From: Apus apus
Taxonomy: Eukaryota; Chordata; Aves; Apodiformes; Apodidae
Direction: 5' to 3'
DNA: 64,000 nt
NCBI RefSeq assembly: GCF_020740795.1
Contig: NC_067305.1
Span: 1,922,001-1,986,000 of the forward strand
Numbering within the stretch: position 1 is the first letter of the stretch; every line of letters starts with the position of its first letter. Positions 1-9,984 of this stretch are shown here, piece by piece. A program made the translations under genes and the position numbers. Below the pieces are notes generated by a model, which was not told the DNA's origin, ran no database searches, and saw only the letters and a program-made list of their open reading frames with translations.

Positions 1-741
1 AGCTCTCTTAAAGTAATCCCCAATTCACCTAAAGGAGGCTGAATAGGAGGATTTTAGGCAAGAAAATAAGCTGATTTGCTTGCTGCCTGTCTCCCCTCCT
101 TGCTGTAGGAAGGTTAAAACCCCCCCTTGTTTGTGCCACCCACAGATTTCCCTCCCCAGTGGAAGCAGTGGCTCCCAGCCCTGTACTGGCTCAGCCTTAG
201 GCACCCATAGCCCACAGAACATTCCTCACCCTGCTGCAGAGAAAGGTGCTGATCCTCTTGGTCACAGCTGCTGATGTGCTGATACTCTGTGTGAACACAC
301 CTCCTGGCTCTGACTTTGTGCTGTTTGGCTCAGCTGTTCAAAAAAAAAAAAAAACCAAGCATGAAAATTGACCATTCTTCTCCCAGGAATCAAATGGGAT
401 GCAAAATGGTGTGTCAGGCCTGGAGAACCACAGGGAATTCTTTGGGAAGGTTAAAAATCTTTTTGCCTGGCTTATCTTTTTTCATTTCTTCCCCCCCCCA
501 AATGCCTGTCATCCTCTTTACCCTTCTCACTGAAGGCAAGCCAGAGATGCATTTGGTGCCATGCCTTTTATTCCAGATGCAGAGGATGTGTGGATGAGGG
601 AGATTTGTGTGCATAAATAATGGCACAATCTATCACTCCATTGTCCTTTCATTATTTAGAGATGCTGAAATGAGCTCTGTCATTTTCTTGCCTGAAAAAA
701 CTGCTTGTCCCTTCAGACTCACTGGTTAAATGTTGCATGTT
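1..741. other. SCAMP4 intron, no gene seen
   Basis: This stretch lies upstream of the first SCAMP4 exon in the window and is therefore intronic by inference. It holds a short poly-A run near 340 and a C-run near 492, but no splice-bounded frame resembling the missing SCAMP4 N-terminus (which should end in an LWMF-like sequence) and no other gene. Confidence 0.6.
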
Positions 742-1411
742 GTAAAGCTGCCTTTGTCTGCAGCTCTTCCCCAGACAACGTGCCCCTCATTCCCAGCTGG
801 AAAAGTGCCAGGCATGTGGGCAACTAGTCCAGGCATCCCCAGGAGGTTGAAATGTCCATCTGAAACACACTTTTTTAGGGTCTTCCCAACTTTTTGGGGG
901 GGATGGGGTGAAGAGGGTGTAAAGCTGCCTTTGTCTGCAGCTCTCCCTAAACAACATTCCCCTCATTCCCAGCTGGAAAAGTGCTAGTTGTTTGGCCAAC
1001 TAGTCCAGGCATCCCCAAGAGGTTGAAATGTCCATCTGAAACACACTTTTTGAGGTGTCCCCAACTTTTTTGGGGGGATGGGGTGGAGGGTAAAAGCTGC
1101 CTTTGTCTGCAGCTCTTCCCAGACAACGTGCCCCTCATTCCCAGCTGGAAAAGTGCCAGGCATGTGGGGTTGTTTTTAACCAGGAGGTTGAAATGTCCAT
1201 CTGAGACATGCTTTTTGGGGTGTCCCCAACTTTTCTGGGGATGGGGTGAAGAGGGAGTAAAGCTGCCTTTGTCTGCAGCTCTCCCTAAACAACATTCCCC
1301 CTCATTCCCAGCTAGGAAAAGTGCTAGTTGTTTGGCCAGCTAGTCCAGGAGGTTGAAATGTCACTTTTTAGGGTCTTCCCAACTTTTTTGGGGGGGATGG
1401 GGTGAAGAGAG
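742..1411. repeat. Four-copy tandem repeat, unit about 150-177 bp
   Basis: Four head-to-tail copies begin near 742, 919, 1090 and 1257, each starting with a GTAAAGCTGCCTTTGTCTGC-like sequence and ending in a GGGGGGATGGGGTGAAGAG-like sequence. Each copy contains CATTCCCAGCTGGAAAAGTG and GGTTGAAATGTCCATCTGA blocks. The last copy is internally shortened. The spacing falls from 177 to 171 to 167 bp, and base changes are scattered. The unit does not look like CR1, and I do not recognise it. It lies in a SCAMP4 intron. The frames open across it in both directions are a by-product of the repetition. Confidence 0.9.
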
Positions 1412-2017
1412 ACACGGAGAGGGAAGGTGGTGAGGAGGAAAAGGCTGGTGTTAAAAATACCAACAGCAAAGTCGTTGCCAGGAGGTTGGATGCTCGTTAC
1501 TTTAATTGGATGTGAGCATTTAATGAAGGTGGATGGTGATTTGGGGAAACCTGTACCAGAGCTCCCACTGCTGGAGAACCAGAAACTCCTGCCTGACATG
1601 CAGGGAGAACCTTCAAACTCCTTCAAACTTTCTAGATGTTAATTAAAACAAAACGTGTTGTTGTTGGTTTGTTGCTTTTTTTAACTTAAGCAGCTTTTGG
1701 AAAACAAGTGACTTCTGAAAAGATTGGAAGAAGTACAGCTAATTACTATATACATGTGAATTAAATAATTAAAACTCCTCCTTCCCACCAATATTAAGAT
1801 ACCTCCAAACCCTGGTGTATAGAACCTCATTGTCAGCTACTCAGGAGACATTTTCTTTGGAGGAAAACAATGTTTTCTTTTCATGCTCATGTAATTTGTG
1901 TGTCAGAAGCAGCACCTGGGGTTGGATCCTTCCCACACTCCATCCTCCTGGCTGTGTTGTCAATCCTATTTTAGCAACCACACAACTTTGTAGCTGTTTA
2001 GGTGCCTGCACAAGGGC
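1412..2017. other. SCAMP4 intron, no gene seen
   Basis: Ordinary, partly AT-rich intronic DNA. I see no exon, RNA gene or recognisable repeat here. Confidence 0.55.
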
Positions 2018-2226
2018 AGGAAGGCTCTGGGGCAGGCTGCCCAGGGAAGCTGTGGCTGCCCCATCCCTGGCAGTGTTGAAGGGCAGGTTGGATGGGGCTT
2101 GGAGCAACCTGGGCTGGTGGGAGGTGTCCCTGCCCATGCAGGGGGGTTGGATCCAGATGATCTTGAAGGTCTTTTCACACCCCAACCATTCCATGGACCA
2201 AACCACAGGATTCTGTGATTCTGTGA
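2018..2226 (+). mobile_element. CR1 LINE 3' fragment
   Basis: The sequence runs from GGCTGCCCAGGGAAGCTGTG through CAGTGTTGAAGGGCAGGTTG to GATGATCTTGAAGGTC and ends in ATTCTGTGATTCTGTGA, the 8-bp-type terminal repeat of avian CR1. It is only about 210 bp long, so it is a severely 5'-truncated dead copy. Confidence 0.9.
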
Positions 2227-2570
2227 AGGCAGGAGGGGCTGTGCCCAGAGGGGAGTGGGAAGGAGAGGCCAGAGGATCAAGCCAGGGATGTGCTGCAGAG
2301 CCCCTGGAGCAAGGACTGGGCAGAGCATGTCCCTTCCTCACAGGTAAAGAGGAAGTCAAGGATGTAATTTGGACTGAAAAAATTAGACCAGGGCCCAAAG
2401 TGTCACTGGGAGCTCCTCAGCTCTGAATGGTTTGTGGTGTTTGGGCTCCCCTGCTTTCTCATTTCTCTGTAGCTGTGCTAAGTGACTCAGGTCGCTGCAG
2501 AGGGGTTTTTAAGAGTTACCAGGTGTTTTCCAAAATAGGAGCTTGTCACTGGGATGAGCCCCTTTGGCAC
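2227..2570. other. SCAMP4 intron between CR1 and minisatellite
   Basis: Unique-looking intronic DNA. I see nothing functional in it. Confidence 0.5.
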
Positions 2571-3926
2571 GGGCAGAGCTTGGGGGGATGCAGGCAGAGC
2601 TTGGGGGGGATGCAGGCAGAGCTTGGGGGGATGCAGCAGAGCTGGGGGGGGTGCAGGCAGAACTTTGGGGGATGCAGGCAGAGCTGGGGGGATGCAGGCA
2701 GAGATTGGGGGGATGCAGGCAGAGCTGGGGGGGATGCAGGCAGAGCTTGGGGGATGCAGGCAGAACTTTGGGGGATGCAGGCAGAGCTTGGGAGGATGCA
2801 GGCAGAGCTGGGGGGATGCAGGCAGAGCTTGGGGGGATGCAGGCAGAGCTTCTGAGGGATGCAGGCAGAGCTGGGGGGATGCAGGCAGAACTTTGGGGAA
2901 TGCAGGCAGAGCTGGGGGGATGCAGGCAGAGCTTGGGGGGATGCAGGCAGAACTTTGGGGGGTGCAGGCAGAGCTGGGGGGATGCAGGCAGAACTTTGGG
3001 GGATGCAGGCAGAGCTTGGGGGGTGCAGGCAGAGCTTGGGGGGGATGCAGGCAGAGCTTGGGGGGATGCAGGCAGAGCTTGGGGGATGCTGGCAAAGCTT
3101 GGGGGGATGCAGGCAGAGCTGGGGGGATGCAGGCAGAGCTTGGGGGATGCAGGCAGAGCTTCTGAGGGATGCAGGCAGAGCTGGGAGGGGATGCAGGCAG
3201 ACCTTGGGGGGGATGCAGGCAGAGCTGGGGGATGCAGGCAGAGCTTGGGGGGATGCAGGCAGAGCTTGGGGGGATGTAGGCAGAGCTTCTGAGGGATGCA
3301 GGCAGAGCTGGGGGGATGCAGGCAGAGCTTGGGGGGATGCAGGCAGAGCTGGGGGGATGCAGGCAGAGCTTGGGGGGAATGCAGGCAGAGCTTGGGGGGA
3401 TGCAGGCAGAGCTGGGGGGATGCAGGCAGAGCTGGGGGGATGCAGGCAGAGCTTTGGGGGGGATGCAGGTAGAGCTTGGGGGGATGCAGGCAGAGCTGGG
3501 GGGATGCAGGCAGAGCTTGGGGGGGATGCAGGTAGAGCTTGGGGGGGATGCAGGCAGACCTGGGGGGATGCAGGCAGACCTTGGGGGGGATGCAGGCAGA
3601 GCTTGGGGGGATGCAGGCAGAGCTGGGGGGGGATGCAGGCAGAGCTGGGGGGATGCAGGCAGAGCTTGGGGGGGATGCAGGTAGAGCTTGGGGGGGATGC
3701 AGGCAGAGCTGGGGGGATGCAGGCAGAGCTGGGGGGGATGCAGGCAGACCTTGGGGGGGATGCAGGCAGAGCTTGGGGGGATGCAGGCAGAGCTGGGGGG
3801 GATGCAAGTAGAGCTTGGGGGGGATGCAGGCAGAGCTTGGGGGGATGCAGGCAGAGCTGGGGGGGATGCAGGCAGAGCTGGGGGGGTGCAGGCAGAGCTT
3901 TGGGGGATGCACATAGAGCTGTGGGG
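2571..3926. repeat. G-rich minisatellite, unit about 21 bp
   Basis: About 1.36 kb of direct tandem copies of a ~21 bp unit, GATGCAGGCAGAGCTTGGGG, varying from about 19 to 23 bp mainly through the length of the G-run (4 to 8 G). I estimate 60 to 65 units. Variant units recur: AACTTTGGGG, CTTCTGAGGG (near 2850, 3151 and 3287), GACCTTGGGG and GTAGAGCTTG. Translation in all three forward frames gives long repetitive peptides (MQAELGG, CRQSLGG, DAGRAWG), and the reverse gives ASPPSSACIPP-like strings. These are artefacts of a stop-free unit, not genes. The array ends about 770 bp before a SCAMP4 coding exon. Confidence 0.97.
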
Positions 3927-4694
3927 AGTCTCTGGGTTACTGAGGGCAGCAGGGAGCCCCCAGCACAGGGCTGAACTCAAAATGCCAGAGCTAGGGAATG
4001 TGCAACCCCACTTTGTGGGGGGTTTCAGCTGAAGGGACACAGAGGCAACATCACTTTGTGCTTGTCTACTTAGGGGGCTCTGGGGGCTGTTGTCAACTGT
4101 TCCTTTGTATCCAAGTGGCAGGACCAGGGATGTGACAGGGCCTTTAGGCCATCCCCGTGGTCCTGTGTCCTCAGCCTGATAGGAGTTTGCTGATCCCCTT
4201 GCTCAGGGCAGCTCTCCAAAGCCCTGAAGCCAACTTCAAGGCTTGCTCAGAGGCCCAGGGGAGCAGAAGGAGAGTCCTCCAGGCACTGTGCTGGCTCTGC
4301 AACAGCTCCTGAGGCAGCCTCAGCAAGCAGGGACCCCAGTCACACTGGGGATGGGTGCAGGGCAGTGTTTTACCTCCCTCACATAAAGGTTTTTTGCTAC
4401 AAATGGAAATGGAACCTTGCTTGTAATTCATAATAATACTGGCCTGAGTCTTGTATTGGTCACACCAATTCCTACCCTGCTCTCCATCCTTTGGCAGGTC
4501 CCAAAAGTGTTCCCTCCTGCCTCTGCTGTCCCTTTGGAGATGGATGCATCTGTGCTGCCAGCCCCTGGGGCCCTGCAGGAACCTGCTGCTCTCCTGGAGC
4601 AGCCTGGACCCCTCCCGTGGCTGTGCTGGGTGTTGGTTTCCTTGCTGTGTGATGAGATGAAACTGCACAACCTCCTATTCTTCCCTCTTTCCAG
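3927..4694. other. SCAMP4 intron up to the acceptor
   Basis: Intronic DNA ending in the acceptor TTCCCTCTTTCCAG at 4681-4694. I see no other gene or repeat. Confidence 0.7.
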
Positions 4695-4851
4695 TTTACT
4701 GCCTGACGCTCGTGGTGAACATCATTGCATGCATGGCCTTGTGGATTGGAGGAGGTTATGGGGCCAATTTTGGTCTGGCCATCCTCTGGCTCCTCATCTT
4801 CAGTCCCTGTAGCTACATCTGCTGGTTCCGACCTGTCTACAAAGCCTTTAG
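4695..4851 (+). CDS. SCAMP4: SCAMP4 coding exon (membrane segments 1-2 and E-peptide)
   Basis: The exon is bounded by TTTCCAG and GTAAGG. It begins with the last two bases of a split Phe codon, then [20 protein letters not shown] and a second hydrophobic stretch, and ends in [10 protein letters not shown] plus two bases (AG) of an Arg codon. At 157 bp it matches the expected first transmembrane hairpin of a SCAMP. Confidence 0.96.
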
Positions 4852-7800
4852 GTAAGGAGGAGCCCACGAGGTGGGTTTGTTCCCATCTCCCTTGGGAGTG
4901 TGATGTGTTGTGACTGGGGAATGCCCCTCTGGAGCTCTGGCTGTCTGGGATAAAGATTAGGGAATTGGTGTCTGAATGTCTTGTTTGCTTTGGAAAGGAA
5001 GAAGAATGTGGAGCTTCTGGAATGAGTCCAGAGGAGGCCACGGGGATGATGGGAGGGCTGGAGCAGCTCTGCTCTGGAGCCAGGCTGGGAGAGTTGGGGT
5101 GTTCAGCCTGGAGAAGAGAAGGCTCCAGGGAGAGCTTAGAGCAGCTTCCAGTGCCTGAAGGGGCTCCAGGAAAGCTGGGGAGGGGCTTGGGACAAGGGCA
5201 GGGAGGGAGAGGACAAGGGGGGATGGATGAAAACTGGCAGAGGGAGATTGAGGTGAGACATGAGGAGGAAATTCTGGAGTGTGAGGGTGGTGAGAGCCTG
5301 GCCCAGGTTGCCCAGGGAAGCTGTGGCTGCCCCATCCCTGGCAGTGTTGAAGGGCAGGTTGGATGGGGCTTGGAGCAACCTGGGCTGGTGGGAGGTGTCC
5401 CTGCCCATGCAGGGACTCAAACATCTGTCATATGAGGAAAGGCTGAGAGACCTGGGGCTGTTTTAGTCTTGAGAAGCCTAAGAGGGGACCTGGTTAATGT
5501 CTGTAAATCTCTGCAGGGTGGGTGTCAGGAATGGGTCAGTCTCTGTTCAGTGGTGCCTGGGACAGGACGAGGGGAAACGGCACCAAGTGACAACACAGGA
5601 AGTTCCACCTCAAGATGAGGAGAAACATCTTTCCTGTGAGGGTGACAGAGCCCTGGGACAGGCTGCCCAGAGAGGCTGTGGAATCTCCTTCTCTGGAGAC
5701 TTTCCAGACCCATCTGGACACGTTCCTGTGTGACCTGCCCTGGGAGTTCCTGCTGCACCAGGGGGATTGGACTCAATGATCTTCAGAGGTCCCTTCCAAC
5801 CCTTGTGATGTTATGATTCTCTTTAACACCTCCTAAATTAGTTGTTCAAATGCCCTCTGAATTCACTCTTTGTGCCCTGCACCTCCAATCCTGGGGTCAG
5901 TTCTGGGCCCCTCAGCACAGGAAGGACATGGAGGGGCTGGAGCGTGTCCAGGGAAGGGCAGTGGAGCTGGGGAAGGGGCTGGAGCACAAGTGTGAGCAGG
6001 AGCAGCTGAGGGAGCTGGGGGTTCAGCCTGGAGACAAGGAGGTGAGGGGAGACCTGCTGGCTCTGCAGCTGCTTGAGAGGAGGTTGGAGCCAGGGGGGTC
6101 GGGCTCTGCTCCCCAGGAACAAGTGATGGGACAAGAGGAAATGGCCTCAGGTTGTGCCAGGGGAGATTTAGACTGGATATTAGGAGAAACTTCTTCACTG
6201 AAAAGCTCATCAGGCCCTGGAACTGCCCAGAGATGTGGTGGAGTCACCATCCCTGGAGGGATTTAAGAGACATGTAGATGTGGCTTTAGGGGCAGGGTTT
6301 AGTGTGGACATGGTGGACTTGGCAGTGTTAGGCTTATGGTTGGACTTGATGATCTTAAAGGTCTTTTCCACCAAAATGATTCCATGGTTCTGTTATTATA
6401 ACACTGGACATGTGTCCACTGGTGGAACTGGAAGGCCAATGGGTTGGGTTCATCTGAAAGTTTTAGAAGACAAGGAAGTACCAGCTCTGAACTCTTGTCC
6501 TCTGGGTCTGGGGGTTTAATCCCCATCACTAGTTCAGAAGCCTGGGGGCCTCTGAGCACCAACTAAGGCCCAAAGAGCAGCTTCCATTCTGAAGTCTGGG
6601 AGAAATTGCTCCTCCTCGTTGACCTCCTCTGGGCTTCACAAGGACTGTTTTTAATTACTGCTTTAATGTTGTTTGTATGTGTTGATGCAACTGAACACAG
6701 AACTGGAAGGTCCCTGAGGTCACTCTGTGTAAAGACTTGACCAGTTAAAAAAAGAACAAGCCCTGGGGATGGACTTGCAGGCCTGGAGCTTGGTGGCTTG
6801 GACATCAGTTGTAGAGGAGGCTTGAAAAATGTTACAGTGGGGTCTCGTGAGGTCTTGTGGGGTCTCACGTGGCAGCTGGTCGTGGTTCCAGAAGGAAAGA
6901 TCAGCCCCACTTGCTGCTCTTGCTCTGGGAAGAGGCAGCCCCCTCAGACCAGCAGTGCCCTGTGAGGAAGCTTCCCTGAAACCTTCCTCGTGCATCTGCA
7001 TCCAAAATTAAATGAGCTGCAGAGCTTTGGCACTAGGGCAAAGCTGTTGCAAATCTGCACCAGAAAAGCTGGATCAGAAATCACCTTTTCCATGGATCCT
7101 CCCTAATTCCCACAGATCCTTTCAAACAAAGACTCCTCTGGGCCCTTTCAGGTTGTAGTTGCAAGAGTCTGTTTGAAGGCCCAGCCTGGAGCCTAATCCT
7201 GGTTAACTGGATTATGATGGGCACTGCTGGGAGCAGGCTGGGTTCCAGGTCTTTCCCATTCCTACTCTGAGATGATACTTGGATTCTGGGATCATGAGGA
7301 TATTTCTGAAAGGTGAGGGACAACCCCACCAACACCCACAGCTCAGGTCTTCCTGGAGTCTTTCCCACGTGTCTCCAACTAACCAGGATCCACCACGTTG
7401 GTCTCTCCAGAGCTTGAGGTCCTGCCTCCCTCATTTCCTCTTTAGGCTAGAATTACTAATAAACATTGAAAGAATACTAATTAAAATAAACATTTCAATA
7501 CTCTCAGGGTTTGAGCAGGAGCTGGGAATGGCTGGAGCTGTTCTGGAAGCTCTCCCTTGCACCAAACTGCCTCGATAAACAACTGAAGTGGTTTTTGTAA
7601 ATCTGTTCTGTAAAACCACAGACCCTTTGAGTTTCTGAGAGAACAGGGATCGTTTGGAGCATTGAAAATGGTAGTTTGGGGAGTTGTGGAGGTGCCTGGG
7701 CCTGCAGTGAGAGGTTGGCTCATGGGTGTGGCTGGTTGAGTGGGATGAAGATGTTCTGCTGCAGTTCTGTGGCAGAGCCAAAGCTCAGGGCTGTGCCCCA

Positions 7801-9984
7801 GGGCACCCCTGATGGAGGGGATGGAGGGACCATCCCCACCTGCAGCACCTCAGGACCCTCACAACCTCCACAGCCTGAGGGAGGTAGAGCCCACAAAGAT
7901 GCCAAATCATGCCCCCAAACAGGGCACCACCTGCTTCCCTTGGGGCTGTTTTTAATTCCTATAAGTGTCCCAGTGCTGGACTATTAAGGTGGGCATGTCA
8001 GCCACGGAGACATTCCCAGCTGGAATTCTCACGCTCAGTGATCACACATGGGCAACCTACCTGCCAGGCTCCCTTGGGTCTCCTTGCCTGGGGCTGAGCT
8101 GCAGCAGGGCCAGGCTGTGCTGCCCAGATGTTTGGCCAGAGGAATGGTTCAGACTCTCTGTGCCCTCTCCTCGTGTGTCACCCCATGTGCAGTTGCCTCT
8201 GCAGAGCAGCTGCAGGAGCCAGGCTCCTTGGAAGAGATGATTCATGGATCTGCCTGCTTCCCCTGCCAGGGAAAGGAGGAGTTGCCATCAGAGAACAAAG
8301 CTGCAGAGGGCTCTCTGCTGAGACACCAGGGCTGAGGGGGTCAAACCCCAGGGTGCCAGGTGCCAGTCTCCCCTGACTCCCTCTCTTCCCCACAGGTCCG
8401 ACAGCTCCTTCAACTTCATGGCGTTTTTCTTCATCTTCAGCGCTCAGTTTCTCCTCACCATCCTGCAGGCCGTGGGGTTCTCTGGATGGGGAGCTTGGTA
8501 AGCAGGGTGCTCCTGCCATCTCTCACCCTCAGATCAACGTCTATAAGTCAATGTCTAGAAATATCTACAGGGGGAGCCAGGAGGATGGGACCAGACTCAG
8601 CCCAGTAGTTCCCAGTGACAGGACGAGGGGCAACGGGCACAAGCTGGAACATGGGAAGTTCTGTTGAAATAGGAGAAAAAACTTCTTTGCTGTGAGGGTG
8701 ACAGAGCCCTGGGACAGGCTGCCCAGGGAGGCTGTGGAGTCTCCATCCCTGGAGACATTCCAAACCCACCTGGATGTGTTCCTGTGGGATCTGCTCTAGG
8801 GGATCCTGCTCTGGCAGGGGGTTGGACTAGATGATCTCCAGAGGTCCCTTCCAACCCTGGAGATGCTGTGATTCCCCAAGTGATGCTGGCAAACAGGGTT
8901 TGAGATCTTGAGGGAAACACCTTCCTGAGGTGCATTTAATTTCCAGCCATTTTCTTCAGTGTTCTTTTCATTTTCAAGAAGCTGCCTTGCAATGTCTGGG
9001 TGTGAATAAACAGGTTTTCTGATGAGAAGGACACTTGAAAAAAGGCAGCTCTAATGATACTGTTTTTCTTTCTGTCCCTTCCAGTGGATGGGTGGCAGCC
9101 ATTGCTTTCTTCAGCACCAACGTTGCAGCTGCTGTGTTCATGCTCTTCCCTGCCATCATGTTTACCATGTCAGCAGTGGCAATGCTCATCTGCATTATAA
9201 GGGTGGGTGTTCAAGGGTCTCTGTGACTTGGGGTGTCCACATGTCATGGCACGATAAGGTGCACAGGCAGCTGTGAGGCATTGCTGCTTCTGGAGGTGTC
9301 ATTATTGTTGGGGGTGTTCAGCCTGGAGAAGAGAAGGCTCCAGGGAGACCTTAGAGCAGCTTCCAGTGCCTGAAGGGGCTCCAGGAAAGCTGGGGAGGGA
9401 CTTGGGACAAGGGCAGGGAGGGAGAGGACAAGGGGGGATGGATGAAAACTGGAAGAGGGAGATTGAGGTGAGACATGAGGAGGGAATTCTGGAGTGTGAG
9501 GGTGGTGAGAGCCTGGCCCAGGTTGCCCAGGGAAGCTGTGGCTGCCCCATCCCTGGCAGTGTTGAAGGGCAGGTTGGATGGGGCTTGGAGCAACCTGGGC
9601 TGGTGGGAGGTGTCCCTGCCCATGCAGGGGGTTGGAACTGGATGATCTTGAAGTTCCCTTCCAACCCAAGTGCTTTTGTTGCTTGGAGATAGAGCCCTTT
9701 AGAGAGAGGGCAACAAATCCCTGATACAGCACCAGAAGGACTCAGCACTGCTGGGGAAGGGGGTGGGACCTGCTGCTGACTTTCCTCTTCTCTCTTTCAT
9801 CCTTCAGGTACATAAAATCTACCGAGGGGCTGGTGGAAGCTTTCAGAAAGCTCAGGATGAGTGGAACAGTGGTGCCTGGAGGAACCCTCCCAGCAGGGAG
9901 GCCCAGTACAACAATTTTTCTGGGAACAGCCTGCCAGAGTATCCCACAGTGCCCAACTACCCCTCGGGAAACCAATGGCCTTAA
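4695..9984 (+). CDS. SCAMP4: SCAMP4, secretory carrier membrane protein 4 (partial, last four coding exons)
   Basis: SCAMPs are four-pass membrane proteins of trans-Golgi, recycling and secretory vesicles, thought to act in vesicle traffic and late exocytosis. The exons 4695-4851, 8396-8497, 9085-9202 and 9808-9984 join in one frame with GT-AG introns and give about 184 residues. They cover the four hydrophobic segments, the [11 protein letters not shown] loop between membrane segments 2 and 3 (the conserved SCAMP E-peptide) and the C-terminal [13 protein letters not shown] and [15 protein letters not shown] motifs. The chain ends soon after these, so the protein has the short SCAMP4-type tail. 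Mammalian SCAMP4 is about 229 residues; the ~45 missing N-terminal residues must be upstream of the window, because no matching exon exists in 1-4694. The first visible codon is split (phase 1). Identity rests on recalled human SCAMP4 and on the CSNK1G2 neighbour. Confidence 0.96.
5020..5414 (+). mobile_element. CR1 LINE fragment lacking its 3' end
   Basis: It contains the CR1 blocks GTTCAGCCTGGAGAAGAGAA, GAGCCTGGCCCAGGTTGCCC and GTTGAAGGGCAGGTTGGATG. It stops abruptly after CTGCCCATGCAGGG, where a different CR1 sequence begins, so the usual terminal repeats are missing. The part 5096-5414 is almost identical to 9311-9629. Confidence 0.9.
5415..5820 (+). mobile_element. CR1 LINE 3' fragment of a second subfamily
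   Basis: It starts at ACTCAAACATCTGTCATATG directly against the preceding CR1 and includes GTGAGGGTGACAGAGCCCTG and CAGGCTGCCCAGAGAGGCTG. It ends in CAGAGGTCCCTTCCAACCCT and TTATGATTCT. It differs in its middle section from the fragment just upstream, so it belongs to another CR1 lineage. Confidence 0.88.
5880..6397 (+). mobile_element. CR1 LINE 3' fragment
   Basis: The CR1 blocks GTCAGTTCTGGGCCCCTCAG, GGGCTGGAGCGTGTCCAGGG, GGGAGATTTAGACTGGATAT and GGACTTGATGATCTTAAAGG are followed by TTCCATGGTTCTG. It is about 520 bp long, the longest CR1 copy here, and still 5'-truncated. Confidence 0.9.
6398..8395. other. SCAMP4 intron, no gene seen
   Basis: About 2 kb of intron ending in the acceptor CTCTCTTCCCCACAG at 8381-8395. 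I looked for the ADAT3 deaminase frame, which in mammals lies inside the SCAMP4 locus, and did not find it. The stretch contains an AT-rich patch (7440-7500) but no recognisable element. Confidence 0.6.
8396..8497 (+). CDS. SCAMP4: SCAMP4 coding exon (third membrane segment)
   Basis: A 102 bp exon flanked by CCCACAG and GTAAGC. It completes the split Arg codon, encodes [14 protein letters not shown], a hydrophobic run, then FSGWGA, and ends with the first two bases of a Cys codon. [14 protein letters not shown] is strongly conserved in SCAMPs. Confidence 0.97.
8531..8875 (+). mobile_element. CR1 LINE 3' fragment
   Basis: It includes GTGACAGAGCCCTGGGACAG, CTGCCCAGGGAGGCTGTGGA, GGGGGTTGGACTAGATGATC and AGAGGTCCCTTCCAACCCTG, then a decayed GCTGTGATTCC end. 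It belongs to the same general lineage as 5415-5820 and begins only 34 bp after a SCAMP4 splice donor. Confidence 0.9.
9085..9202 (+). CDS. SCAMP4: SCAMP4 coding exon (fourth membrane segment)
   Basis: A 118 bp exon with acceptor CCCTTCCAG and donor GTGGGT. It completes Cys, then [12 protein letters not shown] and a hydrophobic stretch ending ICIIR, finishing on a whole codon. The sequence is less conserved against mammalian SCAMP4 than the neighbouring exons, as expected for lipid-facing residues. Confidence 0.96.
9306..9682 (+). mobile_element. CR1 LINE 3' fragment, near twin of 5020-5414
   Basis: It carries the same blocks as 5020-5414 without gaps, and additionally has the 3' segment GGATGATCTTGAAGTTCCCT and TCCAACCCAAG. 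It ends within the intron between the last two SCAMP4 coding exons. Confidence 0.92.
9808..9984 (+). CDS. SCAMP4: SCAMP4 last coding exon and stop
   Basis: The exon begins after CATCCTTCAG and encodes 58 residues: [19 protein letters not shown], a [16 protein letters not shown] motif and the terminal NYPSGNQWP, then TAA at 9982-9984. The cytosolic tail is nearly identical in length and sequence to mammalian SCAMP4. Confidence 0.97.
   Translation, partial: VHKIYRGAGGSFQKAQDEWNSGAWRNPPSREAQYNNFSGNSLPEYPTVPNYPSGNQWP

Noticed and set aside
2571-3926. CRISPR-like array of regular repeats
   Set aside because: The units are contiguous direct repeats without unique spacers, in an intron of a vertebrate gene.
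2487-4040. Open frames of up to 517 codons on both strands, proline/serine/cysteine-rich or glycine-rich
   Set aside because: They arise from a ~21 bp stop-free tandem unit read in every frame, with no start context, splice logic or domain. Frame changes with unit length would make any protein meaningless.
6398-8395. Possible ADAT3 gene inside the SCAMP4 locus, as in mammals
   Set aside because: No single-exon deaminase frame with HAE and PC-x-x-C zinc motifs is visible anywhere in the SCAMP4 part of the window; it may lie upstream or elsewhere in birds.
5020-9682. Repeated open frames such as [19 protein letters not shown] seen at several loci
   Set aside because: These are translations of CR1 3' regions in the antisense direction, recurring because the element recurs; no reverse transcriptase domain is present in any copy.
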